Of a stretch of DNA of 64,000 nt, positions 8,514-17,126 are shown piece by piece. The stretch spans positions 30,855 to 94,854 of the forward strand of contig NZ_JAHCAQ010000016.1 in the NCBI RefSeq assembly GCF_019634845.1, given 5' to 3'. This DNA is from Dokdonella sp. (lineage in GTDB: Bacteria > Pseudomonadota > Gammaproteobacteria > Xanthomonadales > Rhodanobacteraceae). The position numbers and the translations under genes were made by a program. Numbering within the stretch: position 1 is the first letter of the stretch; every line of letters begins with the position of its first letter. The notes beneath the pieces were generated by a model. It was not told where the DNA came from. It did not search any database and worked only from the letters and a program-made list of their open reading frames with translations.

Positions 8514-8650
8514 AATCCGCTAGCTGCAAAATGTTCGTGAACGCTCGTCGAGGATATGGCCGGCGCTCGGCTGCGCGCGCCCGGCCGCCATCGAGCGCCG
8601 CCCCGGCGCACCCCGGGCACGAACGGACCGCGCCGCGATGGCGGCGCGCT

Positions 8651-9124
8651 TCAGTGCCGCGCCAGCAAGCCCGCGTCGGCGAGCAGCTGCCTGCCGCGCG
8701 CCGTGGCGTCGATCGACAGGTCACGCCGTCCACCCGCATGGTGCAGATGCACGATCAGGTCGGGCATCGGCAGCAGGCCGGCGCCGCGCTCGGGCCACTC
8801 CACCACGAGCAGCGCCGTCGGGTCGGCCAGTTCGCCCAGTCCAAGCCATTCGAGCTCCTGCGGATCGGCGATGCGATACAGGTCCAGATGATGGATGTCG
8901 CGCTGCGCGACGCGATACGACTCGATCAGGCTGTAGGTGGGGCTCTTGACTCGCTCGCCCACGCCGAGCGCCTTGAGCAGGGCGCGTGCGAACGTGGTCT
9001 TGCCGGCACCGAGCTCGCCGCGCAGATGCACGACGGCGCCGCCACGCAGCGCCGGCGCGAGGCGCTGCGCGAGGGCGACCAGCGCGGCTTCGTCGAGGTT
9101 CTGCAACTGCACGGCCGCGTTCAT
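8651..9124 (-). CDS. tsaE: tRNA N6-threonylcarbamoyladenosine biosynthesis ATPase TsaE
   Basis: A 157-residue P-loop ATPase of the TsaBDE complex, needed for t6A37 in ANN-decoding tRNAs. Walker A is GELGAGKTT (37-45); SPTYSLIESY, HHLDLYRI and VVEWPERG are the family signatures. The ATG overlaps the TGA of nnr (ATGA), so the two are translationally coupled; amiC and mutL follow. Length and order are as in other gammaproteobacteria. Confidence 0.95.
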   Translation of the reverse strand: MNAAVQLQNLDEAALVALAQRLAPALRGGAVVHLRGELGAGKTTFARALLKALGVGERVKSPTYSLIESYRVAQRDIHHLDLYRIADPQELEWLGLGELADPTALLVVEWPERGAGLLPMPDLIVHLHHAGGRRDLSIDATARGRQLLADAGLLARH

Positions 9125-10611
9125 GCGTCGAGTCCGTTGAGCACGCGCCGCAGGCATGGCCACAGGTCGCGGGCAACGAGTCCGCGCATGCCTTCGCGCG
9201 CGGCCAGGTCGCCCGCGCGCGCGTGGGCGGCGACGCCGACGCAGGCCGCATCCCACGCGGCCAGACCCTGCGCCATCAATGCGGCGATGACACCCGTGAG
9301 CACGTCGCCAGTGCCGCCGCTGGCCATGCCCGCGTTGCCCCACCGACACACTGCGATGCGCCCGTCGGGTGCGGCGACGAGACTGCCGCTGCCCTTGAGC
9401 ACGGCCACGCAGTCGTGGCGCTGCGCGAGCGCACGCACCGCCGCGAAACGATCGGCCTGAACGCTGCCGACCGGGCAACCGAGCAGGCGCGCGGCCTCGC
9501 CCGGATGCGGCGTGATCACGCTCGCCGCGCCGAGCGCACGCGGCGCGCGGGCCAGCAGGTTGAGCGCATCGGCATCGACGACCTGCGGCCTGGCACTGGC
9601 CAGCGCGCGCGCGAGCAGGTGCTGCGACCATTCGCTGCCGCCGAGGCCGGGACCGAGCGCAAGCACGCTGGCGCGCGCGAGCAGCGCGTCGAAGTCCTCT
9701 GCCGTCTCGACACCGCGCGCCATCGCCTCGGGCAGCGCGGCATTGAGCGCTGCGACATGCGCGCTGCGCGTGGCCACGCTGACCAGGCCCGCGCCGCTGC
9801 GCAGCGCGGCGCCAGCCGCCAGTTGCACCGCGCCACCATAGCCGGCGTCGCCACCGACCACGAGCACGTGGCCAAAACTGCCCTTGTTGCTGTCGGCGCG
9901 CCGGGCCGGCAGGGCGGCAAACACGCCGACGTCGAGCAGCATCGCCTGCGCCGCGAAGCCGGCATGCACGCTCGATGGCAGCTCGAGTAGCGCCAGCTCG
10001 CGCGCACCGCAATGATCGGCCGCGGCGCCCGTGAACAGTCCCTGCTTCCAGGCCACGAAGCAGATCGTGGCGTCGGCATGCAGCGCGACGCCGCGCGGCA
10101 CGCCGCAATCGGCATCGAGTCCCGACGGCACATCGAGCGCGAGCACGCCACCTGCCGCGGCGTTGGCCTGCGCGATGAGCCGCGCCGCCACGCCGTCGAC
10201 CGCACGCGACAGGCCACTGCCGAACAGGCCATCGACGATGACGTCGGCGGCCGGCAGTTCGGTATCGTCGGTGGCGATCCACAGCGTGCCGCCCGCGGCA
10301 AGGTAGGTCGCGCGCGCGCTGGCGGCATCGCCCTGCGACTGTGCGCCGAGCGCCACCGCCAGCACCGACAGGCCAGCCTCGCACGCGAGCGCGCCAAGCA
10401 GCAGCGCGTCACCACCGTTGTTGCCGTGGCCGACCAGCAACAGCAGGCGTTGCGCGCGTGGCCAGCGCCGGCGCAGCAGCGCGAAGGCCGCCGCCGCGGC
10501 GCGCTGCATCAGCGTGCGGCCGGCAATGGCGTGGCCTTCGATCGCGGCGCGGTCGATGCGTCGCACCTGCTCGGCGCTGTAGAGTGCGCGTTGGCGCGGA
10601 TCGTCTGTCAT
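9121..10611 (-). CDS. nnr: Bifunctional NAD(P)H-hydrate epimerase / ADP-dependent dehydratase
   Basis: A 496-residue fusion that repairs hydrated NAD(P)H. The N-terminal YjeF_N epimerase domain (about 1-210) has VGHGNNGGDALLLG. The C-terminal ribokinase-like dehydratase (about 225-490) has GHVLVVGGDAGYGGA, ITPHPGEAARLLG and the nucleotide-binding GMASGGTGDVLTG. It is divergent from queG (50 bases between starts) and heads the nnr-tsaE-amiC-mutL series. Confidence 0.96.
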   Translation of the reverse strand: MTDDPRQRALYSAEQVRRIDRAAIEGHAIAGRTLMQRAAAAAFALLRRRWPRAQRLLLLVGHGNNGGDALLLGALACEAGLSVLAVALGAQSQGDAASARATYLAAGGTLWIATDDTELPAADVIVDGLFGSGLSRAVDGVAARLIAQANAAAGGVLALDVPSGLDADCGVPRGVALHADATICFVAWKQGLFTGAAADHCGARELALLELPSSVHAGFAAQAMLLDVGVFAALPARRADSNKGSFGHVLVVGGDAGYGGAVQLAAGAALRSGAGLVSVATRSAHVAALNAALPEAMARGVETAEDFDALLARASVLALGPGLGGSEWSQHLLARALASARPQVVDADALNLLARAPRALGAASVITPHPGEAARLLGCPVGSVQADRFAAVRALAQRHDCVAVLKGSGSLVAAPDGRIAVCRWGNAGMASGGTGDVLTGVIAALMAQGLAAWDAACVGVAAHARAGDLAAREGMRGLVARDLWPCLRRVLNGLDA

Positions 10612-10661
10612 CGGCGCATTCTATCGAGCCACCCGCATCCAATGCGCCCGCCAGCCGCCGC

Positions 10662-11735
10662 ATGATCGACCACGTCGCCCTCGTCGAGGACATCCGCCGC
10701 TGGGGCACCGAACTGGGCTTCCAGCAGATCGGCGTCGCCGGCATCGAGCTCGGCGAGGACGAAGCGCGTCTGCAGCAATGGCTGCAGGCCGGTCGCCACG
10801 GCCAGATGGACTACATGCAGCGCCACGGCGCGCTGCGCGCACGCCCCGCCGAGCTGCAACCGGGCACGCTGCGCGTGATTTCGGCACGCATGGACTACGC
10901 GCCGCCCGACATCGCAACGGCCTGGGACGTGCTCGAGGATGGTACGCGCGGCTACGTCTCGCGTTACGCGCTGGGGCGCGACTACCACAAGCTGATCCGC
11001 GGCCGCCTGCAGAAGCTCGCCGACCGCATCGCCGCGCAGATCGGCCCGTTCGGCTACCGCGCGTTCACCGATTCGGCACCGGTGCTCGAGAAACCACTGG
11101 CGCGCAACGCGGGGCTGGGCTGGGTCGGCAAGCACACCCTGCTCATCCACCGTCAGGCCGGTTCGTATTTTTTCCTCGGCGAAATCCTCACCGATCTGCC
11201 GTTGCCGGTGGATGCGCCCGCCAGCGCCCATTGCGGCAGTTGCACGCGCTGCATCGAGGCCTGTCCCACGGGCGCCATCGTCGCTCCCTACCAGCTCGAC
11301 GCGCGGCGCTGCATTTCGTATCTCACCATCGAGCTGCGCGGCGCGATCCCGCCCGAGCTGCGACCGCTGATCGGCAACCGCATCTTCGGCTGCGACGATT
11401 GCCAGCTGGTGTGTCCATGGAACAAGTTCGCGCGGCCAACCGGCGAAGCCGACTTCAGTGAACGTCATGGCCTGGGTCGCAGCGCACTGGTCGAGCTGTT
11501 TGCCTGGAGCGAGCAGCAATTCCTGCAGCGCACCGAAGGCATGGCGATCCGCCGCGCCGGTTATGAAGGCTGGCTGCGCAACATCGCCGTTGCGCTGGGC
11601 AATGCGCCGACCTCGCCCGCCATCGTCGCCGCGCTGCACACGCGCGCCGACGACCCCTCGGCGGTGGTGCGCGAGCATGTCGCCTGGGCACTGGCGCGCC
11701 ACGCCCGCGACGACGATCAGGAGCCGGCGCGGTAG
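10662..11735 (+). CDS. queG: Epoxyqueuosine reductase QueG
   Basis: A 357-residue cobalamin/iron-sulfur enzyme for the last step of queuosine synthesis in tRNA. FTDSAPVLEKPLA contains the catalytic-region aspartate. Two 4Fe-4S motifs are clear: CGSCTRCIEACPTGA and, farther on, CDDCQLVCPWN. A HEAT-like C-terminal tail follows. The start ATG gives MIDHVALVEDIRRWG, matching the family N-terminus. It is divergently transcribed from nnr. Confidence 0.96.
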   Translation: MIDHVALVEDIRRWGTELGFQQIGVAGIELGEDEARLQQWLQAGRHGQMDYMQRHGALRARPAELQPGTLRVISARMDYAPPDIATAWDVLEDGTRGYVSRYALGRDYHKLIRGRLQKLADRIAAQIGPFGYRAFTDSAPVLEKPLARNAGLGWVGKHTLLIHRQAGSYFFLGEILTDLPLPVDAPASAHCGSCTRCIEACPTGAIVAPYQLDARRCISYLTIELRGAIPPELRPLIGNRIFGCDDCQLVCPWNKFARPTGEADFSERHGLGRSALVELFAWSEQQFLQRTEGMAIRRAGYEGWLRNIAVALGNAPTSPAIVAALHTRADDPSAVVREHVAWALARHARDDDQEPAR

Positions 11736-11766
11736 GCGCACGGCCGCGAGGCGACGACCGCGCGCG

Positions 11767-12306
11767 TCACAGCATGCGCTTGAGGGTGTCGTCGCGGCGG
11801 ATGCGGTGGTGCCAGATCGCGGCGAGGACGTGCAGGCCGATCACCCAGTAGAACGCGGTGCCGATCGCGCCGTGCAGATCCTCCAGCGAATGCGCAAGCG
11901 GCTTGTCGACAGGCATCAGGGCCGGCAGCGCAATGCCGGTGAACGGAATCAGCACCTGCTTGCCGTCACTCCACGCGGTCATGATGCCGAGGACCGGCAT
12001 CACGATGAAGAATGCATACAGCAGCAGGTGCACGGTCTTGGCCACCACGGCGCTGAACCAGTCCAGCGGCGGCGTGATCGCGGGCGCGCCGTTGCGCTTG
12101 CGACTGACGAGTCGCCACCACGCGAGCAGGAAGATCGCGATGCCACTCCAGAAATGTCCCTGCATCATCGCACTGCGGCCGGCACTGCCGCGCGGGAACA
12201 GGCCACGCTGCTCGATGAGCACGTAGGTCACGAGGATCAGCAGCGCCATCAGCCAATGCAGGCGGCGCAACGTGGGGGCGTAACGCGGGCGGGCTGTCGC
12301 ATTCAT
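11767..12306 (-). CDS. Cytochrome b561 family membrane protein
   Basis: A 179-residue four-helix membrane protein with the expected heme-ligand histidines: RRLHWL in helix 1, GHFWSG before helix 2, VHLLLYAFF in helix 3, and LHGAIG plus GLHVLAAIWHH in helix 4. It probably passes electrons from quinol to periplasmic acceptors. The start ATG was chosen because the longer open frame adds only a basic, non-homologous stretch. It is convergent with queG, 31 bases apart. Confidence 0.9.
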   Translation of the reverse strand: MNATARPRYAPTLRRLHWLMALLILVTYVLIEQRGLFPRGSAGRSAMMQGHFWSGIAIFLLAWWRLVSRKRNGAPAITPPLDWFSAVVAKTVHLLLYAFFIVMPVLGIMTAWSDGKQVLIPFTGIALPALMPVDKPLAHSLEDLHGAIGTAFYWVIGLHVLAAIWHHRIRRDDTLKRML

Positions 12307-12450
12307 CGCATGACTCCAGTGCTGGGCCCATGCGCGAGGCGCCGGACCGGGATCGACGAGGCGATACCGGCAACGACCGTGCGCTTGGGCGCGCACGGTG
12401 TCGCAGGCAGCCGCACCAGCTTAGCGCAGCGCCGGCAATGCCGGCGAGCC

Positions 12451-12834
12451 TCAGGCGGCGGCCTGCTTGGCGATCGAATGCTTGGTGTGGGTGACCTTGT
12501 TGTGGCGATCCACATACACCAGCGTGGGCTGGTAGTGCGCGGCCTCGGCGGCGTCGTACACGCCGTAGGCGCAGATGATGATGATGTCGCCGGGATGGGC
12601 GCGATGGGCGGCGGCGCCATTGATCGAGATCGTGCCCGAGCCTTCGTCGGCGCGGATGGCGTAGGTCGAGAAGCGCTCGCCGTTGTTGACGTTGTAGATG
12701 TGGATCTGCTCGTACTCACGGATGCCTGCCAGATCGAGCAGGTCGCCATCGATCGCGCAGGAGCCTTCGTAATGAAGCTCGGCCTGGGTGACGTTGGCGC
12801 GGTGGATCTTGGCCTTGAGCATGTTGAGCTGCAT
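12451..12834 (-). CDS. panD: Aspartate 1-decarboxylase
   Basis: A 127-residue pyruvoyl enzyme making beta-alanine for pantothenate. The start is decided by numbering: from this ATG the self-cleavage pair in YEGSC falls at Gly24-Ser25, as in the E. coli enzyme; Ser25 becomes the pyruvoyl group. [13 protein letters not shown] near the N-terminus and INGAAAH later are typical. A GGAG ribosome site lies upstream, and an extended -10 box is about 50 bases above the ATG (12882-12887). It lies downstream of panBC but under its own promoter. Confidence 0.96.
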   Translation of the reverse strand: MQLNMLKAKIHRANVTQAELHYEGSCAIDGDLLDLAGIREYEQIHIYNVNNGERFSTYAIRADEGSGTISINGAAAHRAHPGDIIIICAYGVYDAAEAAHYQPTLVYVDRHNKVTHTKHSIAKQAAA

Positions 12835-12881
12835 GGACACTCCGGCGAGCATGTTGCATCGGCGCAACAAACGAGGCCAGA

Positions 12882-12890
12882 AGTATAGCA
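12882..12890 (-). promoter_or_regulatory. panD promoter, extended -10
   Basis: Read on the minus strand, TGCTATACT gives an extended -10 (TGnTATACT). Transcription would start near 12875, leaving a 40-base leader. No good -35 is present, as is common with extended -10 promoters. It implies that panD can be expressed apart from the upstream small RNA. Confidence 0.5.
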
Positions 12891-12960
12891 AGTGCGCTTG
12901 GCGCGTTGCAGCATCCCGCGCCGGATCGCGACAGACGCGCGCAAGTGCTTGCACCAGCAC

Positions 12961-12997
12961 AAAAAAAACCCCCGCGCGAAGATCGCTGCGAGGGTTT
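12961..12997 (-). terminator. Intrinsic terminator of the candidate small RNA
   Basis: On the minus strand, AACCCTCGC pairs with GCGGGGGTT (one G-U pair) and runs directly into eight T residues. It is a strong Rho-independent signal 127 bases before the panD start. Confidence 0.85.
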
Positions 12998-13076
12998 CAA
13001 TTTTGGAGTGACGATTACCTGCGATGCGCCCTGCTGTCGTGAACCCCTGCTGTGAAGCAGGAAATCCGGACGACGT
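12961..13076 (-). ncRNA. Candidate small RNA upstream of panD (about 115 nt)
   Basis: An extended -10 (TGGTATTCT on the minus strand, 13081-13089) is followed about 120 bases later by a strong intrinsic terminator, with no open frame between. The interval contains a 5-bp CCTGC/GCAGG hairpin (around 13046-13061), repeated GCAGGG segments and an unpaired-looking AU-rich stretch before the terminator. panD has its own promoter below, so this looks like a free small RNA rather than only a leader. It does not match 6S, SRP RNA or tRNA as I know them. A panD-linked leader is the alternative. Confidence 0.55.
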
Positions 13077-13080
13077 GGGG

Positions 13081-13089
13081 AGAATACCA
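13081..13089 (-). promoter_or_regulatory. Extended -10 promoter of the candidate small RNA
   Basis: TGGTATTCT on the minus strand fits an extended -10 element; no clear -35 is seen. It lies about 7 bases above the proposed RNA start. Confidence 0.45.
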
Positions 13090-13230
13090 CAGGCCGCGAA
13101 CAAAAAGCTACACCCTGTGCATGGGCGCCACACCCGCCTCGCCACGGAGCCTCTTGCGGTCGCCAGGCGGCCACCGGGCGCAGCCGGAATGGCCGCGCCG
13201 GATCACGCCATCGGCGCATCGACGCGCCAC

Positions 13231-13644
13231 TCAGAACCAGCCGCGCAGTTTGCCGGCCAGCCACGGCGCCAGTGCAGTGGTCGCCAGCACGAGCAGCCAC
13301 AGGTTGCCGCCACGCATGTCGCAGGCGGCGAGGATCGCAGCCAACGGCTGGCCGCGCAGCAGGCCGAATCCGACCTCGAAGACGAGTGTCGCCAGCAGCC
13401 AGCCGGCACCGACGAGCAACAGCTCGCGCTGGCCGCACCGGCCGAGCCATGGCAGCGCCACCAGCGTCACGCCGATGATGAGCGCGGTGAGCAGCAAGCC
13501 GCTCGCCGCGAGCCCGCGCACCGCACCCAGTCGCGGCACCAACACGCTCTCGCGCAGCACGCCGTTGCCGATCGCCAGCAACAGGATCAGCAACCAGATC
13601 AGCAGCGCGATGCCGATCAGCCGACCCGTCGTCGCATCACGCAT
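13231..13644 (-). CDS. Small polytopic membrane protein, unknown
   Basis: A 137-residue protein with four predicted membrane helices (about 8-28, 43-65, 73-93 and 110-130), a charged VLRESVLVPRLG stretch after helix 1 and an LRGQPLAAI loop before the last helix. I do not recognise a named family. The ATG is preferred; a GTG four codons upstream is also possible. It lies 52 bases downstream of panC on the same strand and may be co-transcribed with panBC, but no functional link is evident. Confidence 0.7.
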   Translation of the reverse strand: MRDATTGRLIGIALLIWLLILLLAIGNGVLRESVLVPRLGAVRGLAASGLLLTALIIGVTLVALPWLGRCGQRELLLVGAGWLLATLVFEVGFGLLRGQPLAAILAACDMRGGNLWLLVLATTALAPWLAGKLRGWF

Positions 13645-13696
13645 CGTCGTCTCCACTCGGCAGCGCAGGCACGCTCAGCGCCATGCGCGACATCCA

Positions 13697-14551
13697 TCAC
13701 GACTGGGGCTGGATCAGCGTGTTGTCGATCAGGCGCGTGCTGCCGGCGCGTACCGCCACCAGCGCCACCAGGCCAGTGCGCTCGCCCGGATCGGGCTGGC
13801 TGAGGTCGGCGGCGCGTCGCAGTACGGCGTAGTCAGGGCTCAGTCCTGCTGCGGCCAGCGCCGCCGCGGCGGCGCTTTCGACGGCAGCATGCGAGTCACC
13901 ATTGCGCACGCCCTCGGCCATCGCCAGCAGCGTTGCATGGATCACGCCAGCCTTGGCGCGGGTGGCGGCGTCGAGGTATTGGTTGCGCGAACTCATGGCC
14001 AGGCCATGGGCCTCGCGCACGATCGGCGCGGCGACGATCTCGAGCGGAAAAGCCAGGTCGCGCACCAGCCGCCGGATGACGAGCAACTGCTGGTAGTCCT
14101 TCTGGCCGAACACCGCGACATCGGCCTGCACGAGGTTGAACAACTTGCCGACCACGGTGGCCACGCCGTCGAAGTGTCCGGGTCGCAAGGCACCTTCGAG
14201 CGTGGCGCCAACCACCGGCACACTGATCTTCACGCACTGCTCGACGCCGTAGGGATAGACCTCCTCGACGCTGGGCAGGAACAGCAGATCGCAGCCCGCT
14301 TCCTGCAGGCCCGCAGCGTCGGCATCGGGACTGCGCGGATAGCGCGCGAAGTCTTCGTTGGGGCCGAACTGGGTCGGGTTGACGAACACGCTGGCGACCA
14401 CGCAATCGGCGTGTTCGCGCGCGAGGCGCAGCAACGAGTAGTGCCCCTCGTGCAAGTTGCCCATGGTCGGCACGAAGCCGACGCGATGGCCGGCACGCCG
14501 TGCCGCCGCCAGGCGCTGGCGCAGTTGCGCAATGGTGCGTGCGGTCTGCAT
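13697..14551 (-). CDS. panC: Pantothenate synthetase
   Basis: A 284-residue ATP-dependent ligase joining pantoate and beta-alanine. VPTMGNLHEGHYSLL holds the HIGH-like nucleotide motif; FVNPTQFGPNEDFARYP and GQKDYQQL are family signatures. MSSRNQYL is the KMSKS-like region. Its ATG shares one base with the panB stop (TGATG), giving a panB-panC unit. panD follows farther down with its own promoter. Confidence 0.97.
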   Translation of the reverse strand: MQTARTIAQLRQRLAAARRAGHRVGFVPTMGNLHEGHYSLLRLAREHADCVVASVFVNPTQFGPNEDFARYPRSPDADAAGLQEAGCDLLFLPSVEEVYPYGVEQCVKISVPVVGATLEGALRPGHFDGVATVVGKLFNLVQADVAVFGQKDYQQLLVIRRLVRDLAFPLEIVAAPIVREAHGLAMSSRNQYLDAATRAKAGVIHATLLAMAEGVRNGDSHAAVESAAAAALAAAGLSPDYAVLRRAADLSQPDPGERTGLVALVAVRAGSTRLIDNTLIQPQS

Positions 14552-15366
14552 CAGTAGCTGTGTTCGGGGCCGGGGAAACTGCCGGCGCGCACGGCTTGCA
14601 CGTAGGCGGCGATCGCGGCGGGAATCGAGCCGCTGTCGGCAAGAAAGTCCTTGCTGAAGCGCGGCCGCTTGCCCGGCGTGATGCCAAGCAGGTCATGCAT
14701 GACGAGAATCTGGCCGTCGCACTGCGGGCCGGCACCGATACCGATCACCGGGATCGTCAGTTCGCCGCTGATCTCGGCCGCGAGCCGCGCCGGCACGCAT
14801 TCGAGCACCAGCAGTTGTGCACCGGCGGCCTGCACGCGCCGCGCGTCCTCGCGCAGGCGCTGCGCAGCAGCCTCGTCACGCCCCTGCACCCGGTAGGCGC
14901 CGAGCCGATTGATCGATTGCGGAGTCAGGCCCAGGTGCGCGCACACCGGAATCTCGCGCGAGGACAGCGCCGCGATCACCTCGCAGACCCAGTCGGCGCC
15001 TTCGAGCTTGACCATCGCCGCGCCCGCTTCGGCGACGAGTCGCGTGGCGTTGGTGAACGCGGTCGGCACGTCGCGATAGGCCATGAACGGCAGGTCGGCG
15101 ACGAGGAAGGCGCGGCGCAGGCCGCGCGCGACGCAGCGGCAATGGTAGACCATCGCATCCATCGTCACCGCCAGCGTGCTGGCGTGGCCCTGCACCACCA
15201 TGCCCAGCGAATCGCCGACCAGCACGAGATCGACGCCGGCCTCGTCCGCGCGCGCGGCGATGCTCGCTTCATAGGCGGTCACGCAGGCGATGCGCGTACC
15301 GCTGTGCTTGCGCAGCGCGAGATCGGGCAGGCTGATCGGCGTGGTGTCGGAGTCGTTGGCGTACAT
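14551..15366 (-). CDS. panB: 3-methyl-2-oxobutanoate hydroxymethyltransferase
   Basis: A 271-residue enzyme making ketopantoate from ketoisovalerate and methylene-tetrahydrofolate. VGDSLGMVVQGH (50-61) and the C-terminal VIGIGAG and MHDLLGI segments are diagnostic. The start MYANDSD was chosen over an upstream alternative codon for family length. It lies 77 bases below pcnB; the folK gene often found between pcnB and panB is absent here. Confidence 0.96.
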   Translation of the reverse strand: MYANDSDTTPISLPDLALRKHSGTRIACVTAYEASIAARADEAGVDLVLVGDSLGMVVQGHASTLAVTMDAMVYHCRCVARGLRRAFLVADLPFMAYRDVPTAFTNATRLVAEAGAAMVKLEGADWVCEVIAALSSREIPVCAHLGLTPQSINRLGAYRVQGRDEAAAQRLREDARRVQAAGAQLLVLECVPARLAAEISGELTIPVIGIGAGPQCDGQILVMHDLLGITPGKRPRFSKDFLADSGSIPAAIAAYVQAVRAGSFPGPEHSY

Positions 15367-15443
15367 CGTATTTGGGCACGGCGCAAAACGCGGCATTATT
15401 CCCCTCGCGGGCGAGCAAGCTCAAGCCGCGCAGCGTGGCGTGT

Positions 15444-16820
15444 CTACTCGGCGCTCTCCGCCAGCGGGGTCGTGGCGGCCTTGCCCTTGCGCCGACGCCG
15501 GCGTGGACGCTTGCGCTTGGCTGGCGCCGCGGCGGTCGGCTCGGCGGCGCTGGCCGGCGTCGCCGCGAATTCCTGCGCGAGAGCCTCGTTGCCGAGCGAC
15601 TGCAGGTGCGTCCACCACGCCGCCAGTTCGTCGATCTGCGCCGATTCACCGCGCCGCAGGACCAGGAAATCGTAGGCGGCGCGAAAGCGCGGATGCTCGA
15701 GCAGGCGCAGCGCGCGCTTGCGCGTGCGCTGCTCGAAACGCGACTGCAGGGTCCAGATCTCCTCCACCGCCAGCGTGAAGCGGCGCGGGATCGCCACTCG
15801 CTGCGCCTGCTCGCGCAGCACGTGATCGACCGCCTGCGACCACGCGCCCGCCGCATCCGCGCCGCGTTCGATGCCGGCCTGGGCGCGCAGCCGTACCGGG
15901 CCCCACAGCATCGCCGCGAACAGGAATGCCGGCGTCACAGGCTTGTCCTCGCGGACCCGCGCATCGGTGTTGGCCAAGGTCTGCTCGAGCAGCGCGCGGA
16001 ATTGGCCGTCGACATCGGTCTGCAAGGCGCGTGCGGTGGCGGGAAACACGCGTTCGAGGAGGTCGTGGCGCTCCAGCGCATGCAGGCTCGCCAGACCGTA
16101 GCCGCCAAGGAACAGTTTGAGCGATTCATCGAACAGGCGGGCCGGCGCGGCCTCGCCCAACAAGGCACCGAGCTCGGCGAACGGCGCTGCCGTGGCCGGT
16201 TCAATCGCGAAATCGAGCTTGGCGGCAAGCCGTGCCGCGCGCAGCATGCGCACCGGATCCTCGCGGTAGCGCTGCTGCGGATCGCCGATCAGGCGCAACT
16301 GGCGGCGCGCAAGGTCGTCCATGCCACCGACCGCGTCGAGCACGCTGAAATCGGCGATGTCGTAGTACAGCGCATTGATGGTGAAATCGCGGCGCAGCGC
16401 ATCTTCTTCGATGCTGCCGTAGACGTTGTCGCGCACCAGCCGCCCGTCGACCAGGTGGCGGTCGCCGCTGCCATCGTCACTGCTGCCACGAAAGGTCGCC
16501 ACCTCGACGATTTCGCGACCGAACACCACGTGCGCGAGGCGGAAGCGCCGACCGATGAGACGGCAGTTGCGGAACAGCGTGCGCACCTGTTCGGGCGTGG
16601 CGTCGGTGGCGACGTCGAAGTCCTTGGGCCGATTGCCCAGCAACAGGTCGCGCACGGCGCCGCCGACCAGACAGGCACGAAAGCCGCCCTCGTGCAGCCG
16701 GTACAGCACACGCAACGCGCCATTGGAGATGTTCTTGCGCGAGATCGAGTGTTGCGAACGGGGAATGACGCGAAAGACGCCCTGCATGGGCGTGGCTCCA
16801 TCATCGCTTATCGAAGTCAT
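15444..16820 (-). CDS. pcnB: Poly(A) polymerase I
   Basis: A 458-residue class II nucleotidyltransferase that adds 3' poly(A) tails and promotes RNA decay. RVIPRSQHSISRK near the N-terminus separates PcnB from CCA-adding enzymes. LVGGAVRDLLLG (51-62) and DFD (67-69, metal ligands) form the catalytic core. The C-terminus is a very basic patch of lysines and arginines, probably for RNA binding. A second ATG 11 codons in is an alternative start. It heads the pcnB-panB-panC set. Confidence 0.95.
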   Translation of the reverse strand: MTSISDDGATPMQGVFRVIPRSQHSISRKNISNGALRVLYRLHEGGFRACLVGGAVRDLLLGNRPKDFDVATDATPEQVRTLFRNCRLIGRRFRLAHVVFGREIVEVATFRGSSDDGSGDRHLVDGRLVRDNVYGSIEEDALRRDFTINALYYDIADFSVLDAVGGMDDLARRQLRLIGDPQQRYREDPVRMLRAARLAAKLDFAIEPATAAPFAELGALLGEAAPARLFDESLKLFLGGYGLASLHALERHDLLERVFPATARALQTDVDGQFRALLEQTLANTDARVREDKPVTPAFLFAAMLWGPVRLRAQAGIERGADAAGAWSQAVDHVLREQAQRVAIPRRFTLAVEEIWTLQSRFEQRTRKRALRLLEHPRFRAAYDFLVLRRGESAQIDELAAWWTHLQSLGNEALAQEFAATPASAAEPTAAAPAKRKRPRRRRRKGKAATTPLAESAE

Positions 16821-16842
16821 CCGTCGCTCGCATTCGGGAATA

Positions 16843-16870
16843 TTGCCGCCAGTCGTGCATTGGTTATACT
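16843..16870 (+). promoter_or_regulatory. Promoter of tRNA-Glu
   Basis: TTGCCG and TATACT are separated by 16 bases, followed by a GC-rich discriminator (CGCGGC) of the kind found at stringently controlled stable-RNA promoters. The mature tRNA begins 25 bases after the -10. Confidence 0.7.
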
Positions 16871-16894
16871 ACGCGGCTCCGCGATTCCCAACAC

Positions 16895-16970
16895 GCTCCC
16901 TTCGTCTAGTGGTCCAGGACACCGCCCTCTCAAGGCGGGAACACGAGTTCGAACCTCGTAGGGAGCGCCA
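16895..16970 (+). tRNA. tRNA-Glu (anticodon CTC)
   Basis: A 76-base cloverleaf including an encoded CCA. The acceptor arms are GCTCCCT and AGGGAGC, the anticodon stem is CCGCC/GGCGG around the loop CTCTCAA (anticodon CTC, codon GAG), and the T-arm has GTTCGAACC. It lies between pcnB (divergent) and fdxA. Confidence 0.97.
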
Positions 16971-17126
16971 GCGGATTCCGCGGCGCCGATGCGCGACATT
17001 CGCGCCAGTGCCCGTCGCGCGCAGCTGAAGCAGGCGACCGACCGCAGGCCGTGGCGATGCCGCGCTGCACGAGCGGTGCGCGGCGGCGGCAGCGCAGCCT
17101 CCCTGATTTCCAAGCAACGGCCCACC

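Larger units (their letters stand above)
12835..13230. other. Non-coding interval upstream of panD
   Basis: The 396 bases between panD and the small membrane-protein gene hold the panD promoter, a candidate small RNA with its own promoter and terminator (12961-13076), and about 110 bases in which I see nothing further. Confidence 0.7.

Noticed and set aside
12835-12960. N-terminal extension of panD by 42 codons
   Set aside because: It would start within a few bases of the small-RNA terminator, upstream of the panD -10, and move the Gly-Ser processing site away from 24-25.
13021-13080. tRNA, SRP RNA or 6S RNA in the panD upstream region
   Set aside because: No cloverleaf or T-arm, no SRP GGAAG/tetraloop arrangement, and too short for 6S; kept only as an unnamed small RNA.
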